Assembly: GCF_000445475.1 (NCBI RefSeq)
Contig: NZ_AUPZ01000004.1
Location: forward strand, 1-64,000
Direction of reading: 5' to 3'
Source of the DNA: Sulfurimonas hongkongensis
Lineage (GTDB): Bacteria > Campylobacterota > Campylobacteria > Campylobacterales > Sulfurimonadaceae
Length of the DNA stretch: 64,000 nucleotides
The translations under genes were made by a program, and so were the position numbers. This document shows, in pieces, positions 18,569 through 27,889 of this stretch (within the stretch, counting starts at the first letter, position 1; each line of letters opens with the position of its first letter). Below the pieces are notes generated by a model, which was not told the origin of the DNA, searched no databases, and saw only the letters and a list, made by a program, of their open reading frames with translations.

Positions 18569-19594
18569 ATGAGTTTAAATCCAACACAACAAGCAAAATA
18601 TGATGAAATGAGTATGGCTGAAAAGATATCTATATTGCTAATGCAATTAGGAGAAGAGCCAACAGCAGCAATTTTTTCAAATATGAATGTAGATGCAATA
18701 ACAGAGATCTCAAAATATATTGCAGGGAACAAGAGTGTTGAAAAAGCAATAGCTACTACCATACTTGAAGAGTTTCATGCAATATTTCAATCGGGTCAGT
18801 TTCTTACATCTGGTGGTTTGGAATATGCTAGAGAGCTTTTATATAGAACTCTAGGTCCAGAAGAGGCTAAAAGAGTTTTAGATAAGTTGTCAAAAAGTAT
18901 GCAAAATACTCAAAACTTCTCCTATTTGTCAAAAATCAAGCCTCAACAACTCTCAGATTTTATAGTTAATGAGCATCCACAAACTATTGCACTTATACTA
19001 GCTCATATGGATCCAACTGAAGCTGCCGACACACTTCAGTTCTTTCCAGATGATCTTCGTTCAGAAGTTGCTATGAGGATGGCTAGACTTGGAGATATCT
19101 CTCCATCTGTTATAAAAAGAGTATCAGCAGTGTTAGAGTCAAAGCTAGAGTCTTTGGCATCGTACAAAGTCGAAGTTGGTGGACCTCGTGCGGTTGCAGA
19201 TATCTTTAACCGTCTTGGTGCAAAAAGTGCAAAAGCTACACTATCTCAAGTTGAGCAGATAGATGAGGAGCTAGCTACTCAGATAAAAGAGATGATGTTT
19301 ACTTTTGAAGATATTGTCACTCTTGATAAAACTGCTATTACAGAGATACTTAAAGCGGTTGATAAAAAAGAGCTTATGCTTGCCTTAAAAAGTGCACCTG
19401 AAGAGCTTAAAGAGAAGTTTTTTTCTGGTATGAGTGAGAGAGCAAAAGAGGCATTTGATGAGGAGATGCAGTTTCTTGGTGCTGTTAAGATGAAAGATGT
19501 TGAGAATGCTCAAAGACAGATTGTTGAACTTGTAAATGGACTAGCTGAGGCTGGAACTATACAGATGGGTTCAAACGATGAGATGGTAGAGTAA
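18569..19594 (+). CDS. fliG: Flagellar motor switch protein FliG
   Basis: FliG converts ion flow through the stators into rotor torque. The 341 residues show the armadillo N-terminal and middle domains, including the EHPQTIALILAHM motif. The C-terminal torque helix has the charged residues seen in FliG (MFTFEDIVTLDKTAITEIL). It begins 6 bp after fliF with a clear coupling distance. The tail after the torque domain is extended (QMGSNDEMVE). Confidence 0.96.
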   Translation: MSLNPTQQAKYDEMSMAEKISILLMQLGEEPTAAIFSNMNVDAITEISKYIAGNKSVEKAIATTILEEFHAIFQSGQFLTSGGLEYARELLYRTLGPEEAKRVLDKLSKSMQNTQNFSYLSKIKPQQLSDFIVNEHPQTIALILAHMDPTEAADTLQFFPDDLRSEVAMRMARLGDISPSVIKRVSAVLESKLESLASYKVEVGGPRAVADIFNRLGAKSAKATLSQVEQIDEELATQIKEMMFTFEDIVTLDKTAITEILKAVDKKELMLALKSAPEELKEKFFSGMSERAKEAFDEEMQFLGAVKMKDVENAQRQIVELVNGLAEAGTIQMGSNDEMVE

Positions 19595-19602
19595 AACAGA
19601 AG

Positions 19603-20397
19603 ATGGCAACTGTAATCTCAAATGAAAAGCTTGTAAAACACAATGTTGATAAATATACTTTTAAAGTGTTGGCTATGGGTCCATCTTCTGATGCTAGTGT
19701 ACAAAAAAGTACTTTAGAAAAAAATGAAAAAAATGAAAAAAAAGAACCAGAAAAGCCTAAAACCAGTGTAGATGCAAGCTCTATAAGCACGAATTCAAAA
19801 GACTCTCTTATCGAGTCATTGATGAAAAAAACTGATGATATGTCTTCTAACTTTATAAAGCTACAGATGAAGTTAGAGTCTATGAGCCAAGAGCATAAAA
19901 AAGAGATAGAAAAAGTAAAAGCAGAGTCATTTCAAGAGGGTATAATAGAGGGTAAAGAGCAGGCTTTAAAAGAGGAGCAGGCAAATTTTAAAAATTCTCA
20001 AGAGCAGTTTATAAACTCTATAAAGACTCTAGAGGAGAGTGCATCTGAGTATGAAAAAGCCTTAGAGGGGATAAAATCTGAACTAGTTAGTGCTGCAATT
20101 GATATATCAAAAGAGGTTATCAATGTAGAGCTATCAAAAAGTTCAAGTGAGATAGCTGAGGTTTTATCAAGAGAGCTTATAAAAGAGCTTCAAGGAGCCT
20201 CAAAGATAAAACTACGGGTAAATCCTAAAAATCATGAAGACCTATCTAAAAATCTAGGTTCACTAGAACATGTTGATATTGTCTCAGATGGTGCTGTTAG
20301 TGAGGGCGGAGTTATCGCTATTAGTGACGCGGGAAATATAGATGCTCAAATCTCTAAAAGGTTTGAGCGGGTAAAAAGAGCAGCTTTAAGTGAATAA
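19603..20397 (+). CDS. fliH: Flagellar assembly protein FliH
   Basis: FliH dimerises and tethers the FliI export ATPase. The 264-residue protein has a low-complexity Lys/Glu-rich stretch (about 40-55), then a long coiled coil (about 85-160) with the GIIEGKEQ helix. The C-terminal V-ATPase E-subunit-like domain contains LRVNPKNHEDL. The length and the fliG neighbour support the call, though FliH proteins are weakly conserved. It ends 3 bp before dxs. Confidence 0.88.
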   Translation: MATVISNEKLVKHNVDKYTFKVLAMGPSSDASVQKSTLEKNEKNEKKEPEKPKTSVDASSISTNSKDSLIESLMKKTDDMSSNFIKLQMKLESMSQEHKKEIEKVKAESFQEGIIEGKEQALKEEQANFKNSQEQFINSIKTLEESASEYEKALEGIKSELVSAAIDISKEVINVELSKSSSEIAEVLSRELIKELQGASKIKLRVNPKNHEDLSKNLGSLEHVDIVSDGAVSEGGVIAISDAGNIDAQISKRFERVKRAALSE

Positions 20398-20400
20398 AAA

Positions 20401-22224
20401 ATGATAAATGTAAAAGAAAAAAATATAAAAGAGCTAGAAGTTCTTTGTCAAGAGATAAGAGAAAAAATTTTAAAAGTTGTTAGTAAAAATGGTGGACATC
20501 TTAGTTCAACCTTGGGTGCAACTGAGCTAATTGTAGCTATGCACAAAGTTTTTGATATAGAGAAAGACCCTTTCATTTTCGATGTATCACATCAATCTTA
20601 TGCACACAAACTACTAACTATGAGATGGGAAAAGTTTGACACGCTTCGCCAGTTTGGGGGCATCTGTGGATACACAAAACCAAGTGAATCTGAGTATGAT
20701 TATTTTGTAGCTGGACATAGTTCTACCTCTATATCTTTAGGGGTGGGAGCTGCAAAGGCGATAAAGTTAAAAGGTGAGCAAAAAGCAAGAATCCCTGTAG
20801 TTATGATAGGTGATGGTTCAATGACGGCTGGTATGGTTTATGAAGCATTAAATGAGCTAGGAGAGATAAAATTTCCTTTAGTAATTATCTTAAATGATAA
20901 TGAGATGAGTATCGCAAAACCAATAGGTGCAGTGAGTAGGATGTTGAGCTCTGCAATGGCATCTCCATTTTACCAAAAGTTTAAAAAACATACGGAAAAC
21001 TTTGTAGATAACTTTGGTGATGGTGCTCATTACATAGCTAAGAGAATGGAGGAGAGCTTAAAACTTATCACTCCTGGAATGCTCTTTGAAGAGATGGGCA
21101 TAAACTATATTGGTCCTGTTGATGGGCATAACCTTTCTCAACTCATAGAAATCATGCAGACTGCTAAAAATCTCAATCAACCTGTTGTTATTCACGCTCA
21201 GACTCTCAAGGGTAAGGGTTATGATATTGCAGAGGGTAAAGAAGAGAAGTGGCACGGTGTTGGTCCTTTTGATTTAAGTAATGGTCACAGTTCAAAGAAG
21301 TCTTCAGCTAAGAGTGCTACTCAGATTTATACAGAGGCACTTATGCATCTAGCAAAAAACAATGAAAAAATAGTTGGAGTTACTGCTGCTATGCCTAGTG
21401 GCACGGGACTTAGTGAGCTTATAGAGGCTTATCCTGATAGATTTTGGGATGTAGCCATTGCAGAACAACACGCAGTTACCTCGATGGCAGCTTTAGCAAA
21501 AGAGGGTTTTAAACCTTTTTGTACAATTTACTCAACATTTTTACAACGCGCTTATGATCAAGTTATTCATGATACCTGTTTGATGGATTTACCTGTTGTT
21601 TTTGCACTTGATCGTGCTGGAATAGTAGGTGAAGATGGAGAGACACATCAGGGTGTTTTTGATATTAGTTTTTTAAGAGCTATCCCAAATATGACACTTT
21701 TTGCTCCCAGAGATGAGAAGTCATTCCATCAAGCACTTGGGTTTGCTGCAGAGTATCAGCATCCATGTTCACTAAGATATCCAAGAGGCTCATTTATAGA
21801 GACTAATCTACCAGAATCAGCTCCTTTTGAGTTAGCAAAATCTCAACTACTTCGCTCAGATAACAGCGACATACTCTTTATAGGATATGGAAATGGAGTT
21901 GGTCGCGCTTATGAAACAGCAGAACTCTTAGATTTTGAGGTAAACATATTAGATTTGAGGTTTGTAAAACCATTAGATGAAGAGATGCTACTTGATATGG
22001 CTACTAAGCATAAAAAATGGTTTGTATTTAGTGATAGCTCTAAAATGGGTGGAGTTGGCTCTACAATACTAGAATTTTTATCTTATGCTAAAATCTTAGA
22101 TGTGGAGGTTGAGAGTTTTGAATATGGGGATAAATTTATAACTCATGGAAATACAAAACTAGTAGAAGAGTCCCTTGGACTTCTTCCACAACAGCTAGCT
22201 CTTAGAGTTAAAGAGAGAGTTTAG
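20401..22224 (+). CDS. dxs: 1-deoxy-D-xylulose-5-phosphate synthase
   Basis: Dxs condenses pyruvate and glyceraldehyde 3-phosphate with thiamine diphosphate, starting the MEP isoprenoid route. The 607 residues contain GGHLSSTLGATEL, the thiamine motif GDGSMTAGMVYEALN, the catalytic segment VAIAEQHAVT, YSTFLQRAYDQ, and DRAGIVGEDGETHQG. It follows fliH by 3 bp, the arrangement also known from Campylobacter, so it is likely read with the flagellar genes. Confidence 0.96.
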   Translation: MINVKEKNIKELEVLCQEIREKILKVVSKNGGHLSSTLGATELIVAMHKVFDIEKDPFIFDVSHQSYAHKLLTMRWEKFDTLRQFGGICGYTKPSESEYDYFVAGHSSTSISLGVGAAKAIKLKGEQKARIPVVMIGDGSMTAGMVYEALNELGEIKFPLVIILNDNEMSIAKPIGAVSRMLSSAMASPFYQKFKKHTENFVDNFGDGAHYIAKRMEESLKLITPGMLFEEMGINYIGPVDGHNLSQLIEIMQTAKNLNQPVVIHAQTLKGKGYDIAEGKEEKWHGVGPFDLSNGHSSKKSSAKSATQIYTEALMHLAKNNEKIVGVTAAMPSGTGLSELIEAYPDRFWDVAIAEQHAVTSMAALAKEGFKPFCTIYSTFLQRAYDQVIHDTCLMDLPVVFALDRAGIVGEDGETHQGVFDISFLRAIPNMTLFAPRDEKSFHQALGFAAEYQHPCSLRYPRGSFIETNLPESAPFELAKSQLLRSDNSDILFIGYGNGVGRAYETAELLDFEVNILDLRFVKPLDEEMLLDMATKHKKWFVFSDSSKMGGVGSTILEFLSYAKILDVEVESFEYGDKFITHGNTKLVEESLGLLPQQLALRVKERV

Positions 22225-22246
22225 CTTTTTTAAAGAGGAGTACAAT

Positions 22247-22819
22247 ATGTTAGATGACGTAGTTTTATCTCTTGCAAAAACAACGCTTTTGCACCATTTC
22301 TCTAAGAAAGAGGATCTAGATAAAGATGGACTCTTAAAGCAATACCCACAGCTTGCACAAAAGAGAGCCTCCTTTGTTACACTATATAAAAATGGCAATC
22401 TTCGTGGATGTATAGGTTCCATTATCGCTCACAGAACTCTTTATGATGATATAGTCTCAAATACCCTTATGAGTGCATTTAGAGATAGTAGGTTTTCACC
22501 GCTTCAAGAAGATGAACTAAGTGAGCTTAGTCTTGAAGTCTCAGTTTTAAGCGTCCCAGAAGAGTTAGAGTATAGCAGTTATGAAGAGCTTTTAAAGATG
22601 ATTACACCACATAAAGATGGACTTATCTTAGAGCACGATCACTACCATGGCACCTTTTTACCTCAAGTGTGGCAACAACTTCCAAAAACAGAAGACTTTT
22701 TAGAACATCTTAGTTTTAAAGCGGGTGCAAACCCTTCTATATATACGCAAAACCCAAAAATTTTAAAGTATAGAGTGGACGCTAAAGAGGCAAGGTTTGA
22801 CGAGATATCATTGCTATAA
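22247..22819 (+). CDS. AMMECR1-domain protein (AmmeMemoRadiSam system protein A)
   Basis: The 190-residue protein has the AMMECR1 core: ASFVTLYKNGNLRGCIGS around residues 43-60, where LRGCIG is the family hallmark, then FSPLQEDELSELSLEVSVLS and HHGTFLPQVW-like text (YHGTFLPQVWQQLP). The biochemical function is not established. It is followed 48 bp later by a MEMO1-family gene, matching the known A/B gene pair. The third member, a radical SAM protein, is not in this window. A GAGG ribosome site precedes the ATG. Confidence 0.88.
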   Translation: MLDDVVLSLAKTTLLHHFSKKEDLDKDGLLKQYPQLAQKRASFVTLYKNGNLRGCIGSIIAHRTLYDDIVSNTLMSAFRDSRFSPLQEDELSELSLEVSVLSVPEELEYSSYEELLKMITPHKDGLILEHDHYHGTFLPQVWQQLPKTEDFLEHLSFKAGANPSIYTQNPKILKYRVDAKEARFDEISLL

Positions 22820-22867
22820 AAGTGAAACTTTAATATAGTTTTTACAAAAGATTCTTAGGAGAGTAGT

Positions 22868-23650
22868 ATGAAACGAGAGATGAGTGTGGCTGGTACTTTT
22901 TACCCAAGAGAAGCAAGCGATATTTTAAGATATTTTGGCAGTTTTAGTGCTTTATTTAATAAAAAGTCTTCACTAATTAAAGCAAAAACAAGAGCAGTGA
23001 TAGTTCCTCATGCTGGATATGTCTTCTCAGGATACAGTGCAAATATTGCTTATAGAGTCTTAGCTAAAAGTAGCGTGAAAAATTTTGTAGTTATTGGACC
23101 ATCACATAGAGTTGCCTTTGATGGGGTGAGTATGTGCTTGGCATCAGAGTATCTAACTCCATTTGGTGCAATAGCAAAAAGTGAACTTATATATGAGTCC
23201 CTAGAGAAAAATTTTGGACTCAAAGAGATAATCACACATGCAGAACACTCAACTGAAGTGCAGTTTCCTTTTATAAAACACTACATAGAGGGTGCAAAGA
23301 TTGTTGAGTTAGTATATGGAAGCGTTGATCCTTCTGCTTTATCAGAGATTATAGATATGATATTAAGTTTAGAAGATTGTGGAGTTATTATTAGTACAGA
23401 TTTGAGCCATTTTTATAATGAGCAATATGCCAACGAGCTTGATAATGTCTGCTTAGAAGCTATTGAAAAACTTGATACTTTTCTTTTACATAAGGGTTGT
23501 GAGGCCTGTGGGATTTTGGGAGTTGAGGCTATGATGCTAAGTGCAAGGGCGCAAAAATTAAATCCTATCATACTTGACTATAGAACAAGTAGTGATGCTA
23601 GTGGAGATGAGAGTAGTGTTGTGGGTTATATGAGCGCTTGTTTTGTTTAG
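22868..23650 (+). CDS. MEMO1-family protein (AmmeMemoRadiSam system protein B)
   Basis: The 260 residues show the MEMO1 fold, related to class III extradiol dioxygenases. The metal-site histidines are visible in VPHAGYVFSG (H48), GPSHRVAFDG (H80) and a later STDLSHF segment. The EHSTEVQFPF motif and the CGILGVEAMM segment are also conserved. The human homologue binds iron or copper; the bacterial role is unknown. A GGAGAG ribosome site and a 48-bp gap place it in one unit with the AMMECR1 gene. Confidence 0.88.
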   Translation: MKREMSVAGTFYPREASDILRYFGSFSALFNKKSSLIKAKTRAVIVPHAGYVFSGYSANIAYRVLAKSSVKNFVVIGPSHRVAFDGVSMCLASEYLTPFGAIAKSELIYESLEKNFGLKEIITHAEHSTEVQFPFIKHYIEGAKIVELVYGSVDPSALSEIIDMILSLEDCGVIISTDLSHFYNEQYANELDNVCLEAIEKLDTFLLHKGCEACGILGVEAMMLSARAQKLNPIILDYRTSSDASGDESSVVGYMSACFV

Positions 23651-23696
23651 ATGGGTATTTTAAGAGTTAGGGGCTCAGAGCGTGACCTATAAACCT

Positions 23697-23782
23697 TTTG
23701 GGCGAGGTTAAAACCTCATTTTCGAATTCCCTAACAACTTCAAAGCCACACATCCCTTCCGGAAGTGAGGCTTCAGCCTCGC
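23697..23782. repeat. MITE-like palindromic intergenic repeat, copy A
   Basis: Between the convergent MEMO1 and pgeF genes, GGCGAGGTTAAAACCTCA (from 23701) and GGAAGTGAGGCTTCAGCC (from 23761) are each internally palindromic. They share wording with repeats at 45714 and 55764. The stretch 23651-23808 holds no gene. Confidence 0.6.
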
Positions 23783-23808
23783 ATGGAGTTAGTGGAGATA
23801 TTCTAGCT

Positions 23809-24561
23809 TTAACGCATCATTAAAACACCAGCAAATCTTCCAGTTATCTTAGAGGCTCTATAGGAGAAGTATTTGGTGTTCTTACAACAACTACACTCCT
23901 TGCTTATCTCGATATTTTGCTCTTTTATGCCAGACGCTAAGAGTTGGGACTTTAAAATCTTGCGAACATCTAAAAAAATAGCTCCATCTCTTTGCTCTAT
24001 TGCAAATCCGAGCCCTAATTCCTCTGCTTTTGTCTTAATCTCAAGCCCAATTTTATAACAACAAACACCTATGCTTGCTCCTATAGTTACAAAAATATCC
24101 CTTGCATCTGAGCCAAAATTGTGTTCAAAACTCTCAACTACATTTTTTACAATATTTCCAAATGCACCCTCCCTTCCTGCGTGAGCCACGGCTATAACTC
24201 TTCTTGATTTATCATAAAAAAGCAGAGGGTTACAGTCTGCTACCATAACCATAAGAGGGATATTTGTTTTGTCAGTTATGAGTGCATCACAAGTTGGAGG
24301 ATTTAAAAAATTATCTCCTGCATCTACAATATGGACTAAATTAGAGTGAATCTGTTTCATATGAACAAGCGTTTGTGTTTTGTAGTTTAGGAGAGTGGCT
24401 AAGATGTTATGGTTTTTTAAAACTGATTTTTCGTTGTCGCCTACATGAAAGGCTAGATTTAGTGAGTTAAATGGAGCTAGACTCACACCGCCATCTCTTG
24501 AGGAAAACGCATGAATGAGTTTTGCTTGGTTCTTTAATCTTGGGCTTTGATGAATTTTCAT
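23809..24561 (-). CDS. pgeF: Purine nucleoside phosphorylase / laccase-domain protein (YfiH, PgeF type)
   Basis: YfiH family proteins are purine nucleoside phosphorylases; some edit peptidoglycan precursors. The protein (250 residues from ATG 24561) has FSSRDGGVSLAPFNSLNLAFHVGD, the metal ligand segments MKQIHS and MVADCNPLLF, AVAHAGREGAFG, and GASIGVCCYKIG. A longer frame begins at TTG 24582, but it would run through a TATAAT sequence. The ATG has no clear ribosome site and the TATAAT ends only a few bases upstream, so the message may be leaderless or nearly so. It is divergent from ovoA. Confidence 0.87.
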   Translation of the reverse strand: MKIHQSPRLKNQAKLIHAFSSRDGGVSLAPFNSLNLAFHVGDNEKSVLKNHNILATLLNYKTQTLVHMKQIHSNLVHIVDAGDNFLNPPTCDALITDKTNIPLMVMVADCNPLLFYDKSRRVIAVAHAGREGAFGNIVKNVVESFEHNFGSDARDIFVTIGASIGVCCYKIGLEIKTKAEELGLGFAIEQRDGAIFLDVRKILKSQLLASGIKEQNIEISKECSCCKNTKYFSYRASKITGRFAGVLMMR

Positions 24562-24587
24562 ATAATAATTATAGCAAAACAAAAGGG
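24561..24587 (+). promoter_or_regulatory. Shared ovoA/pgeF divergent promoter and ovoA ribosome site
   Basis: TATAAT at 24561-24566 (plus) and the AT-rich near-palindrome TATAATAATTATA give possible -10 elements in both directions. AAAAGGG at 24581-24587 lies six bases before the TTG at 24594 and decides the ovoA start. Confidence 0.5.
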
Positions 24588-24593
24588 CGTAAA

Positions 24594-26708
24594 TTGAATA
24601 ATACTAGCATATATCCTCCTACACTTGATGGAGAAAGTATAGAGAAAAAACGACAAGAAATAGTAGAATACTTTAACAACACTTATACTCTTTTTGAGAA
24701 AGTTTTTGAGACTCTTATGAGTGATGAAGTCTTTTATAAAAAGTCAGAACCCTCAAGACATCCAATGATATTTTATTTCGGACACACCGCTACTTTTTTC
24801 ATAAACAAACTAATACTTATGAAGATAATAGATAAAAGAGTAGATGCAAACTTTGAGTCCATCTTTGCAGTAGGCGTTGATGAGATGGCATGGGATGATG
24901 TTAATGCTAAAAACTATGCATGGCCAAAAGTTGATGAGGTAAGAGAGTATAGAGCAAAGGTAAAAGAGATAGTTAGTAAGCTTATTATGAATCTTGAGCT
25001 TGAACTTCCCATCAAACAAGACTCACCTATGTGGGTAATTCTTATGGGCATTGAGCATGAGAGGATTCATATAGAGACTTCACTCGTGCTTCACCGTCAG
25101 ATGCCGCTAGAGTTTGTTAAGTGTGTAGAAGAGTTTAATATCTGCTCGCATAGCTCACAAGCCCCAAAAAATGAGATGATAAAGATAGATAGCACTCATA
25201 TAAAACTAGGCAAAAGCACAACTCATAATCTTTATGGCTGGGATAATGAATATGGAGTTTATGAAGAAGAAGTTGGTAAGTTTAAGGCTTCAAAGTATCT
25301 TGTAAGTAACGCAGAGTTTATGGAATTTGTGCAAGATGGCGGTTATGAAAATGAGGAGTTTTGGGATGAAGAGGGGCTAGAGTATCTAAAAAGCTCAAAG
25401 GCAAAATATCCTGTTTTTTGGGTCTATGAAGATAGGGTTTATAGATACAGAGCTCTGTGCGAAGTTATAGATATGCCACTTGATTGGCCAGTTGATGTAA
25501 ATGCGTTAGAGGCTGAGGCGTTTTGTAGATACAAGAGTAAAAAAGATGGAGTCTCTTGTGTACTTCCTAGTGAGGCTGAGTATAGAGCCATTTATGAACA
25601 AACAAATATAGAGGATCTGCCAGCATTTCATCAAAGTAGGGCAAATCTTAACTTTTATCATTATGCTAGTTCTTGTCCTGTAAATGAGTTTGGCTTTCAC
25701 ACAAATAGTGGCGAATCTATCTACGATGTGGTGGGAAATGTTTGGCAGTGGAGTAGAACACCAATGAGGCCATTTGATGGCTTTGAAGTTCATGAGGCTT
25801 ATGATGACTTTACAGTTCCAACATTTGATGAAAAACATGCACTCATACTCGGTTCATCATGGGCTAGTAGTGGAAATCTTATAATGAAACACTCTCGCTA
25901 TGCCTTTAGAAAGCATTTCCCTCAAAATGCAGGTTTTAGATATGTTATCTCAAACAATCAAAATGAGAGCAAATCAGATATTTATGAGAGCGATGAATTA
26001 GTCTCACAGTATTGTGAATTTCAGTATGGAGATACTTATTTTGGAGTTAAAAACTTTGCAAAAGAGTGTGCAAAGATAGCAGTAGAGTTTAGTACTAACA
26101 AAACAAAAGCACTAGACTTAGGGTGTGCGACTACAAGGGCTAGTTTTGAGCTTGCAAAGGATTTTGATGAGGTTGAGGGTGTGGACTTCTCAGCCCGTTT
26201 TATTCAAGTAGGAGTGAGGTTAAAAGAGAGAGGATATATAGCCTTTGCATCTAAACTAGAGGGCGATTTAGTACAAAATAAAAAAGTAACCATACAAGAG
26301 TTGGGTTATGAAGATATTGCTCATAAAGTCTCTTTTTGGCAAGGAGATGCATGTAACCTCAAGCCAAATCTAAGCTCATACGACTTAGTGATGGCAACAA
26401 ACCTAATAGATAGACTCTACAACCCTAAACTATTTTTAGAAACTATTCACGAGAGACTAAACAGTGATGGCATCTTGATGATAACCTCTCCATATACTTG
26501 GCAAGAGAGTTCTACTCAAAAAGAGATGTGGCTTGGTGGTTTTGTAGATGCAAGTGGTAATGAAGTTAGAACTCTAGATAGTTTAAAAGAGATACTCAGT
26601 GAGCATTTTGATCTTGTACACCTTAGAGATATAGAGTTTGTGATAAAAGAGACAGCAAGAAAATTTCAACACACTATCTCACAATGTAGCATCTGGAAGA
26701 AGAAGTGA
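24594..26708 (+). CDS. ovoA: 5-histidylcysteine sulfoxide synthase / 5-thiohistidine N-methyltransferase OvoA
   Basis: OvoA joins the Cys sulfur to carbon 5 of His using iron and O2, and later methylates 5-thiohistidine to ovothiol A. From the TTG at 24594 the protein is 704 residues, the usual OvoA length. The N-terminal DinB-like domain carries the three iron histidines, H64 (YFGHTATFF) and H155/H159 in HERIHIE. An FGE-sulfatase domain spans about 210-470, with NVWQWSRTP and GSSWAS. The C-terminal methyltransferase starts near 490 (LDLGCATTRASF). Its presence separates OvoA from two-domain EgtB. A longer frame upstream overlaps pgeF and lacks a ribosome site. It overlaps ovoB by 4 bp. Confidence 0.92.
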   Translation: MNNTSIYPPTLDGESIEKKRQEIVEYFNNTYTLFEKVFETLMSDEVFYKKSEPSRHPMIFYFGHTATFFINKLILMKIIDKRVDANFESIFAVGVDEMAWDDVNAKNYAWPKVDEVREYRAKVKEIVSKLIMNLELELPIKQDSPMWVILMGIEHERIHIETSLVLHRQMPLEFVKCVEEFNICSHSSQAPKNEMIKIDSTHIKLGKSTTHNLYGWDNEYGVYEEEVGKFKASKYLVSNAEFMEFVQDGGYENEEFWDEEGLEYLKSSKAKYPVFWVYEDRVYRYRALCEVIDMPLDWPVDVNALEAEAFCRYKSKKDGVSCVLPSEAEYRAIYEQTNIEDLPAFHQSRANLNFYHYASSCPVNEFGFHTNSGESIYDVVGNVWQWSRTPMRPFDGFEVHEAYDDFTVPTFDEKHALILGSSWASSGNLIMKHSRYAFRKHFPQNAGFRYVISNNQNESKSDIYESDELVSQYCEFQYGDTYFGVKNFAKECAKIAVEFSTNKTKALDLGCATTRASFELAKDFDEVEGVDFSARFIQVGVRLKERGYIAFASKLEGDLVQNKKVTIQELGYEDIAHKVSFWQGDACNLKPNLSSYDLVMATNLIDRLYNPKLFLETIHERLNSDGILMITSPYTWQESSTQKEMWLGGFVDASGNEVRTLDSLKEILSEHFDLVHLRDIEFVIKETARKFQHTISQCSIWKKK

Positions 26709-27889
26709 AATACAACTTTAAAACACACGCAAGTAGAGAAGACTCTAAAGCTGAGAAGTATGTTCTAAGAGAGGAACTTTTTGGTACAAAGGATGTGCTT
26801 CCTGCTTGGGTTGCTGATATGAACATCAATACGCCAGAGTTTGTTTTAGATGCTGTAAAAGAGAGACTAGAACATCCTATCATCGGCTATCAGATGATGC
26901 CAGAGAGTGCTTTTGAAGCTCAAATAGAGTGGATGAAACGAGAGCATGGCATCTCTTATGAGTTAGAGGATTTGCTCTACTCTCACTCAGTCGTTGCATC
27001 TATGGATTTGGCAATAGATGCTTTTAGTGAAGTTGGCGATAAAGTTATAGTACAAACTCCAATCTATCCTCCCTTTTTAAGCAGTGTTAGAGAACAAAAA
27101 AGAGAAATTTTAAACAATCCTCTAAAGCAAGCCAGTGATGGAAGTTATGTTTTTGATATAGAAGATTTAAAAGAAAAGATAGATGAAAAGACTAAACTTT
27201 TGCTTCTTTGCTCACCTCATAATCCTGTTGGTAGAGTTTGGAGACGAGAGGAGTTAGAAGAGATTTTAGAACTATGCTTAGAACACAACATCGTAGTCTT
27301 TAGTGATGAAATTCACTCAGACTTAGTCTATGCACCAAATAAACACATCCCCTTTGCATCTCTAAGTCAAAAGGCAAGAGATATAACAATAACAGCTATA
27401 GGAGTTGGAAAAACTTTTAATATGGCTGGGTTTGCTATAAGTAGTATAGCTATAGGAGGTAAGGCTTTAAGAGAGAGATTTTTACAAAGCTATAAGAAAG
27501 TTCATTTTGCACAAGGAAGTGTTTTGTCTCATACAGCTTTTGAAGCTGCTTATAGAGAGGGCAGAGAGTGGCTAGAGGAGTTAAAAGTTCATCTTTGGAG
27601 CAACTATGAGCTACTTGTAGAGGTTTGTAAAAAACATAACAATACTATAAAGGTCACACCCATAGAAGCAACTTATCTTGCATGGCTTGATTGTAAAGGC
27701 TTAGGGCTTAGCAACAGAGGCATAAAAGATTTTTTTATTAAAGATGCAAAGTTAGGGCTTAATACTGGGCTTAGTTTTTCAAAAGAGGGAAGCGGCTTTA
27801 TGAGGCTAAACTTTGGAGTGAGTCGTGATGAGATGCAAGAGATTGTCAAAAGACTTGATGGGGCTTTGTCAAAGTTTAATCATGAGTGA
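26705..27889 (+). CDS. ovoB: PLP-dependent C-S lyase of the MalY/PatB family, probable OvoB
   Basis: OvoB cleaves the sulfoxide made by OvoA to release 5-thiohistidine, which OvoA then methylates. The 394-residue protein is a fold-type I aminotransferase-like lyase with LPAWVADMNINTPEFV, YGYQ-like IIGYQMMPES, CSPHNPVGRVW, SDEIHSDLVY, and the PLP lysine in GVGKTFNMAG. These fit MalY/PatB C-S lyases. The start overlaps ovoA (ATGA), so the two are coupled. The OvoB role rests mainly on this coupling; without it the call would be cystathionine beta-lyase. Confidence 0.85.
   Translation: MKYNFKTHASREDSKAEKYVLREELFGTKDVLPAWVADMNINTPEFVLDAVKERLEHPIIGYQMMPESAFEAQIEWMKREHGISYELEDLLYSHSVVASMDLAIDAFSEVGDKVIVQTPIYPPFLSSVREQKREILNNPLKQASDGSYVFDIEDLKEKIDEKTKLLLLCSPHNPVGRVWRREELEEILELCLEHNIVVFSDEIHSDLVYAPNKHIPFASLSQKARDITITAIGVGKTFNMAGFAISSIAIGGKALRERFLQSYKKVHFAQGSVLSHTAFEAAYREGREWLEELKVHLWSNYELLVEVCKKHNNTIKVTPIEATYLAWLDCKGLGLSNRGIKDFFIKDAKLGLNTGLSFSKEGSGFMRLNFGVSRDEMQEIVKRLDGALSKFNHE

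Noticed and set aside
24522-24593. Longer N-terminus for OvoA
   Set aside because: It overlaps pgeF, crosses the promoter region and has no ribosome site; TTG at 24594 has AAAAGGG at the right distance.
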